Assembly (NCBI GenBank): GCA_023132105.1
Contig: JAGLYS010000185.1
Coordinates: forward strand, 1 to 10,826
Reading direction: 5' to 3'
DNA: 10,826 bases
From: Caldifarciminota bacterium
Lineage (GTDB): Bacteria > Hydrothermota > 32-111 > QNBC01
The notes under the pieces were generated by a model that was not told the DNA's origin, did not search any database, and was given only the letters and a program-made list of their open reading frames with translations. The translations under genes and the position numbers were made by a program. This document shows, piece after piece, positions 6,625-10,826 of this stretch (within the stretch, counting starts at the first letter, position 1; every line of letters starts with the position of its first letter).

Positions 6625-7499
6625 ACATACCTCTCACTAAGCGATTTTTGTATCCATCCATTATTAAAACCAAGATTATTAACCGTATCGACTACCTGTT
6701 TATATTCTTGCTTATTTATTCTTCTGTTTAACTCATTGATTTCTTTAGCTTTATATGTAGGGAAATATTGATCCATTACACTCACATAGACTTCGTTCCC
6801 AACATTTTCCTTGATGAAGTTCAATGTTTCTATTGTGCCTGATATATTATTTGGTAAAATAAGAAGTCTGATAATTATTCCTTTTTGAGCAACCCCGTAA
6901 TCATTAGTAATCAAATTGCCTTTTTGATTAAACATTTCAATTACAGCTTTTCTATTGATTTCAACATAGTTATAGACTTTTGAATATTTAAGTGCATACT
7001 CATCATTAGAATACCTCATATCTACAAGATATATATCTACATAATCCTTTATTAGTTTGATAGTTTCCAGTGAATCAAAACCACTCGAATTATAGACAAT
7101 AGGAATATTTAAATTCCTTTCTTTTACAATCTTTAATGCCTCCAGTATTTGAGGAATATAATGATTGCATGTAACCAGGTTTATATTGTGAGCATTCTCA
7201 TTTTTAAGATTTAACATAATATCCGAAAGTTCCTCTATTGTGTTCTCTTTGCCATATTTAAACTGACTTATCGGATAATTTTGACAATAAACACATTTCA
7301 TATTGCATCCGGAAAAGAAAATAGTTCCAGAACCTTTCAAGCCGGATATAGGAGGTTCTTCTCCATGATGTATATTAAAACTTGCTATCTTTACATTTTC
7401 ACCGGAAGCCTCACAAATCCCCTTTTCTCCCTCTGTTCTATTGACTCCGCATTTCCATGGACATATCTTACAGTTAGAAAGCAATCTCAGATAATTCAT
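6621..7499 (-). CDS. Radical SAM protein, COG1313 (PflX-like)
   Basis: A 292-residue radical SAM enzyme of unknown substrate. The SAM-cluster motif is C65-X3-C69-X2-C72 in SGCNMKCVYCQN, giving the usual [4Fe-4S] cluster that cleaves S-adenosylmethionine. N-terminal to it are C10, C13, C17 and C29 (CKICPWKCG...GIC), the characteristic extra cysteine group of COG1313, and HHGEEPPISG (44-53), which is strongly conserved in that family. Annotators often name relatives pyruvate formate-lyase activating enzyme, but no pyruvate formate-lyase gene is nearby and I would not adopt that name. The ATG directly follows the pyrE stop (TAAATG), without a good ribosome binding site, and its stop overlaps the purL start by 4 nt, so it is embedded between pyrimidine and purine genes. 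A glycyl-radical activase or a tRNA/cofactor modification role cannot be decided from sequence. Confidence 0.92.
   Translation of the reverse strand: MNYLRLLSNCKICPWKCGVNRTEGEKGICEASGENVKIASFNIHHGEEPPISGLKGSGTIFFSGCNMKCVYCQNYPISQFKYGKENTIEELSDIMLNLKNENAHNINLVTCNHYIPQILEALKIVKERNLNIPIVYNSSGFDSLETIKLIKDYVDIYLVDMRYSNDEYALKYSKVYNYVEINRKAVIEMFNQKGNLITNDYGVAQKGIIIRLLILPNNISGTIETLNFIKENVGNEVYVSVMDQYFPTYKAKEINELNRRINKQEYKQVVDTVNNLGFNNGWIQKSLSERYV
6629..6635 (-). promoter_or_regulatory. Ribosome binding site of purL
   Basis: GAGAGGT on the minus strand, 4 bases before the purL ATG and inside the end of the radical SAM gene. It supports the 6624 start; another ATG at 6626-6628 is out of frame with purL. 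Confidence 0.6.
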
Positions 7500-8066
7500 T
7501 TAAAGATTTTTACTGCCGGGTATTGTTAAAGGTATATTTCTTCTGCATAGAGGGCAATCTTCCTTGGCATATTTCTCGATATCTATAGAATAAACCGAAT
7601 AAAGGGGGTAGGGGAGTCTTATGGATTCCGAACTTCTATTTATAAATACCGCAAGACCAACAATAATACCTCCCTTTTCTTCTGCTGATTGCGCTGTTTC
7701 AACAATAGAACCTCCTGTAGTTAATATATCATCCACTACAAGAATTCTTTCCCCTTTCGTGATTTTAAAATCTCTTCTGAAAACTCTTTTTCCATCAACC
7801 TTTTCAGCATAAATCGCTCTCTTTTTAATATAATTTGCTACATCATAAGCTATGATTATCCCACCTGTCGTTGGACCTGCTACCGTTTCTATATTTTCAT
7901 TATTGAAATGATCTGCAATATCTTTACAGAATAATGTAGATATTTCGGGTTTTTCAAGCAGTCTGAATTTTTCGATGTAGTATTCACTATGTAGTCCGGA
8001 AGTGAGTTCAAAATGTCCTTTTTTTACTGCCCCCAAATCATCTAATAAATTTCTATAATTTATCAT
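7500..8066 (-). CDS. pyrE: Orotate phosphoribosyltransferase PyrE
   Basis: Transfers the phosphoribosyl group of PRPP to orotate to make OMP, step five of pyrimidine synthesis. 188 residues. The PRPP loop is LVVDDILTTGGS (109-120); the type I PRTase fold is also shown by AGPTTGG (63-69) and the flexible loop with KVDGKRVFRRDF (89-100). The C-terminus carries CPLC (171-174) followed by IPLTIPGSKNL, an ending typical of one PyrE subgroup (which I recall from thermophile-type enzymes) and absent from the E. coli type. It starts within the last codons of pyrF (14-nt overlap) and has GGGAAAG at 8072-8078 as ribosome binding site. Directly followed by the radical SAM gene. Confidence 0.97.
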   Translation of the reverse strand: MINYRNLLDDLGAVKKGHFELTSGLHSEYYIEKFRLLEKPEISTLFCKDIADHFNNENIETVAGPTTGGIIIAYDVANYIKKRAIYAEKVDGKRVFRRDFKITKGERILVVDDILTTGGSIVETAQSAEEKGGIIVGLAVFINRSSESIRLPYPLYSVYSIDIEKYAKEDCPLCRRNIPLTIPGSKNL

Positions 8067-8775
8067 TATTCTTTCCCTTATTCATCTGTTCTAATATTTC
8101 CGTTGCAGCTTTTGCTCTATCCTTTGCATCTAATATGGGTCTGCCGACAACGAGGTAATCACTTCCATTCCTGATTGCCTCTTCTGGTGTAGATACCCTA
8201 ACCTGATCAAAAATATTATCTCCGATAGGTCTAATCCCGGGTGTAATAACTATAAATTCCTTTCCAAGTTCTCTTTTTATCTCCTTTACTTCGTTTACAG
8301 ATGCGACTACACCGTCAAGACCCGCACTTTTTGCTGAATTTGCAAGGATTAGAACCATCTCTTTTATTGTCTTATCATATACCCCGAGAATATCCATAAG
8401 AAAAGCATCACTTAGACTTGTAAGCATTGTAACGCCAATCACATTTGTCATCTTTTTATCCCCTTCCCAGGCAGCTTTCATTGCCGTTTCCATCATTTCA
8501 AACCCACCAAGTGTGTGAATGGTGAGCATATCAACACCTAAACCTATTGCTGAAATAATACCATTGGCAACGGTGTTCGGTATGTCATGGAATTTCAAAT
8601 CGAGAAACACTTTATGGCCTCTGTTTTTTATATCATAAACAATGTCCGGACCAAGCAGTGTGAAAATCTGCATCCCGACTTTATAGTATGCAACAACGCC
8701 ATCAAGTTCAGAAAGTATATTGTATATTTCCTGTTTACTCCCCCTGTCCAGAGCGACAATAAGTCTGTTCTTCAT
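8053..8775 (-). CDS. pyrF: Orotidine 5'-phosphate decarboxylase PyrF
   Basis: Decarboxylates OMP to UMP, the last step of UMP synthesis. 240 residues, the usual length for the short bacterial class. The catalytic DxKxxD set is D59, K61 and D64 in LDLKFHDIPNTV; other landmarks are the N-terminal LIVALD, HTLGG, TPGIRP and VVGRPI at the phosphate site. GGGAG at 8782-8786 is a good ribosome binding site, 6 bases before ATG. The start overlaps the pyrD stop by one base (TAATG), and the end overlaps pyrE by 14 nt. It consumes the product of PyrE, encoded next in the operon. Confidence 0.98.
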   Translation of the reverse strand: MKNRLIVALDRGSKQEIYNILSELDGVVAYYKVGMQIFTLLGPDIVYDIKNRGHKVFLDLKFHDIPNTVANGIISAIGLGVDMLTIHTLGGFEMMETAMKAAWEGDKKMTNVIGVTMLTSLSDAFLMDILGVYDKTIKEMVLILANSAKSAGLDGVVASVNEVKEIKRELGKEFIVITPGIRPIGDNIFDQVRVSTPEEAIRNGSDYLVVGRPILDAKDRAKAATEILEQMNKGKNNDKL

Positions 8776-9689
8776 TATATACTCCCTTTAAATGTTCCAA
8801 TAATATCATTTAAGTTATTTATTGACTTTCTATCCATATAATTCTCTATAAATGTGTTGATTTCGAAAGCAATCTGAGGATTTCTGAAGATGATACTACC
8901 TACCTGAATTAAACTTGCTCCGGCGATTAGAAATTCTATCGCATCAGATCCCGATGATATCCCTCCAATTCCAATAATAGGTATGTCAACGGTATTCGAT
9001 ACATCGTAAACGAGTTTCAAAGCCATCGGTTTAATCGCCGGTCCTGAATAACCACCATAATCTTTACCAATTCTCGAATATCCTGTCTCAATATCTATAC
9101 TCATACCGAGATAGGTATTAACAAGTGAAATAGCATCACATCCTGCTTCTTCGGAAGCCCTGGCAAGTTCCGTAGTATTGCATAAATTAGGTGTCAGTTT
9201 TGATATTATAAGTTTATTAGTTATATTACGAATTGTTTTTATTAATATATAAACATCATTTGGATCCTCACTAAGTATCATTCCTCCATCGCTGACATTC
9301 GGGCATGATAAATTCAGCTCATATCCGATAACATTAAGATGTTCTATTCTCTTGATTATATTGATAAAATCATTTGCATTATCCCCGGCTACATTCACTA
9401 TTACATTTGTAGGAAAAATTTTGTAAATATCACCATATTGTTTTATAAATTCCTCTACACCCGGATTTGCAAGACCTATTGAGTTTATAAGCCCACATGG
9501 TGTTTCGATAATTCTTGGCAATGGGTTTCCTTCTCTTCTCTTTGTTGTTATACCCTTAGTTATAATTGCTCCAAAATCATTGAGATTTAAAATTTCCTTG
9601 TATTCAAGTCCAAAACCAAATGTACCGGAAGCAGCTATAACTGGAGAGTTGAATGTCAAATTGCCTATTTTAATTGCAAGTTTATTCAT
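8775..9689 (-). CDS. pyrD: Dihydroorotate dehydrogenase, class 1B catalytic subunit PyrD
   Basis: FMN enzyme that oxidises dihydroorotate to orotate. 304 residues. The class 1 catalytic base is C129 in ELNLSCPNV, rather than the serine of membrane-bound class 2 enzymes. ASGTFGFG near residues 20-27, KGITTKRREGNP (45-56), NSIGLANPG (69-77) and the C-terminal FMN site GIGGISSGSDAIEFL fit the 1B subgroup. It works with PyrK, encoded immediately upstream (8-nt overlap), which passes electrons from FMN to NAD+; no N-terminal membrane extension is present, so it is cytosolic. The ribosome binding site before the ATG is weak, so expression probably depends on coupling to pyrK. Confidence 0.97.
   Translation of the reverse strand: MNKLAIKIGNLTFNSPVIAASGTFGFGLEYKEILNLNDFGAIITKGITTKRREGNPLPRIIETPCGLINSIGLANPGVEEFIKQYGDIYKIFPTNVIVNVAGDNANDFINIIKRIEHLNVIGYELNLSCPNVSDGGMILSEDPNDVYILIKTIRNITNKLIISKLTPNLCNTTELARASEEAGCDAISLVNTYLGMSIDIETGYSRIGKDYGGYSGPAIKPMALKLVYDVSNTVDIPIIGIGGISSGSDAIEFLIAGASLIQVGSIIFRNPQIAFEINTFIENYMDRKSINNLNDIIGTFKGSI
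8782..8786 (-). promoter_or_regulatory. Ribosome binding site of pyrF
   Basis: AAAGGGAG on the minus strand, within the last codons of pyrD, spaced 6 bases from the pyrF ATG. Together with the TAATG junction it suggests coupled translation. Confidence 0.7.
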
Positions 9690-10440
9690 ATTTCAATTCA
9701 TTTGCATTAAAGACAGGACCATCAATGCATGTATATTTGTATGTATCATTATTCATTTTTACTGCACAACCCAAACATACGCCAACACCACATGCCATTC
9801 TCTTTTCAACGGAGAAAAACATAGGTAAGTCAATAGGTTTTTTCTTTAATATATGTAACATTCCATCAGGACCACATGCATAGATTACCGAATTATCTTT
9901 AAAAATTGGTAAAAAATCAGTAATTAAACCTTCGTTTCCGTAGCTTCCATCTTCCGTAGAAAAAATAATTTTGTCTGAAATCAACCGAAATTCATTCATC
10001 AATATAAATTCATGTATTGTTTTTGTTCCCCAGCAAAGTGTAATCTGTTTGGTTGGGTGGTTTTGCTTTATATATTCGATTAAAAAATGAATGGAAGCTA
10101 TGCCTGTGCCACCTGCAATACAATATATATTATTGCTATTATCTATTGGATAACTATTCCCTAAAGGTCCGATAATATCAATTTCATCACCCTTACAAAG
10201 ATCTTTCATTATACCGGTTCCTTTCCCAATCACTCTATACAGAACGGAGATTGTACCTTCTGAAATATCAAAGATACTAAAAGGTCTTCTTAAGAAGGGA
10301 TCCAGAGAGCTTGATACAAGTATATGTAGAAAATTACCGGGCAGGAGATCCTCTTCGATTTTTTCGGAAGTGAAAGTAATTAAATGAAGTTCCTTTGAAA
10401 GGCGTTTATTGCTCAATATTTGGGATTTTATTCGTCTCAT
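9682..10440 (-). CDS. pyrK: Dihydroorotate dehydrogenase electron transfer subunit PyrK
   Basis: FAD and [2Fe-2S] subunit that moves electrons from PyrD-FMN to NAD+. 252 residues. RRPFS (51-55) is the FAD-binding motif, AGGTGIAS (109-116) marks the NAD(H)-binding domain, and ACGPDGM (188-194) follows. The cluster ligands are C217, C222, C225 and C238 in CGVGVCLGC...YTC, the canonical PyrK spacing, with DGPVF after the last cysteine. All ligands are present, so a functional class 1B holoenzyme is expected. The ATG has AGGA close upstream (AATAGGAATAATG). The start lies inside the preceding TPR-like gene (35-nt overlap). Confidence 0.97.
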   Translation of the reverse strand: MRRIKSQILSNKRLSKELHLITFTSEKIEEDLLPGNFLHILVSSSLDPFLRRPFSIFDISEGTISVLYRVIGKGTGIMKDLCKGDEIDIIGPLGNSYPIDNSNNIYCIAGGTGIASIHFLIEYIKQNHPTKQITLCWGTKTIHEFILMNEFRLISDKIIFSTEDGSYGNEGLITDFLPIFKDNSVIYACGPDGMLHILKKKPIDLPMFFSVEKRMACGVGVCLGCAVKMNNDTYKYTCIDGPVFNANELKYE

Positions 10441-10826
10441 TATTCCTATTCTCTTTCAAATATTTGCTATATTTACTGTTTGGAAAGCCAATAATTAATT
10501 TGTTATAATAGAAATTCGCACTATCGTTATTCGCATAAATATTTTCATAAATCCAGCCAAGATTATATAATATATGACTGAATTCATTACAATCAGGATA
10601 TTTGTCATATAGTTTTAAAAGCATATTTTTGGCTTTTGCGGATCTATTGAGATTAAATTCATATATTTCAGCAATTCTAAGATTTATTTTAACAAGTGAA
10701 TCGACGGATAAGGAGTCGGATTTCAATGAATCCATTTCAATATATCTGTTCAGCTCCATAAGGGAATTCAATTTCCTTTCGCATAAGAAATACAATGAAT
10801 CCTTTGAATTAATTCCATTGATATTT
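10406..10826 (-). CDS. TPR-like protein, C-terminal part only (5' end outside window)
   Basis: About 139 residues of the end of a protein whose start lies beyond the right edge: the minus-strand frame stays open from base 10825 to the TAA at 10406-10408 without an ATG before an internal methionine. A TTG at 10795 could be read as a start but has no ribosome binding site and the upstream residues (NINGINSKDS) continue smoothly, so I treat the gene as partial. Two tetratricopeptide-like helix pairs are visible: one around LVKINLRIAEIYEFNL...AKNMLLKLYDKYPD and one around SHILYNLGWIYENIYANNDSANFYYNKLIIGFPNS. This A-W-Y spacing resembles TPR proteins of outer-membrane assembly or lipoprotein type (BamD/YbgF-like). 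The tail is Asn- and Glu-rich. Function unknown; it is the first visible gene of the operon and overlaps pyrK by 35 nt. Confidence 0.75.
   Translation of the reverse strand, partial: NINGINSKDSLYFLCERKLNSLMELNRYIEMDSLKSDSLSVDSLVKINLRIAEIYEFNLNRSAKAKNMLLKLYDKYPDCNEFSHILYNLGWIYENIYANNDSANFYYNKLIIGFPNSKYSKYLKENRNNETNKIPNIEQ

Noticed and set aside
6621..7499. Naming the radical SAM protein pyruvate formate-lyase activating enzyme
   Set aside because: The extra N-terminal cysteine group and HHGEEPP motif point to COG1313, and no glycyl-radical enzyme gene is in the window.
10406..10795. Complete 129-residue protein starting at TTG 10795
   Set aside because: The frame continues without a stop to the window edge and the TTG has no ribosome binding site; the gene is better treated as partial.

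Overview
The window comes from an A+T-rich genome, most likely an uncultured anaerobic bacterium. The evidence is a tungsten-type aldehyde:ferredoxin oxidoreductase (AOR), an NAD-linked (PyrK/PyrD) dihydroorotate dehydrogenase, a radical SAM enzyme, tightly packed genes with GGAGG-like ribosome binding sites, and short intergenic repeats of a kind I associate with candidate-phylum genomes (WOR-3/Stahlbacteria or FCB-like). That placement is an impression from style; no rRNA or other phylogenetic marker is present.

Layout. Positions 2-1972 (+) hold an AOR-family gene that lacks its 5' end. Positions 1973-2332 are a 360-base non-coding stretch between convergent genes, filled with short direct repeats, polypurine runs and a perfect 20-base palindrome. 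From 2333 to the right edge everything reads on the minus strand as one compact run. In transcription order (right to left) it contains: the C-terminal part of a TPR-like protein (cut by the window edge), pyrK, pyrD, pyrF, pyrE, a COG1313-type radical SAM protein, purL with a fused PurS-like N-terminus, purQ and a metallo-beta-lactamase-fold hydrolase. Junctions between the first eight genes are overlaps of 35, 8, 1 and 14 nt, direct abutment, a 4-nt ATGA overlap and a 1-nt gap; only the last gap (37 nt) is longer. This strongly suggests a single transcript with translational coupling, whose promoter lies outside the window.

Function. PyrK and PyrD oxidise dihydroorotate to orotate with electrons passed to NAD+, PyrE attaches orotate to PRPP, and PyrF decarboxylates OMP to UMP: the last three steps of pyrimidine synthesis. 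PurSL and PurQ form FGAM synthase, step four of purine synthesis. The operon therefore joins two nucleotide pathways. The radical SAM protein and the metallo-hydrolase have no assigned role in either, so they are the main functional unknowns. The AOR is on the opposite strand and is a separate unit.

No complete novel multi-gene system such as a defence island, CRISPR array or prophage is visible. The most unusual points are the variant cofactor motifs of the AOR, the repeat mosaic at 1973-2332, the PurSL + PurQ architecture, and the two unassigned enzymes embedded in the nucleotide operon.
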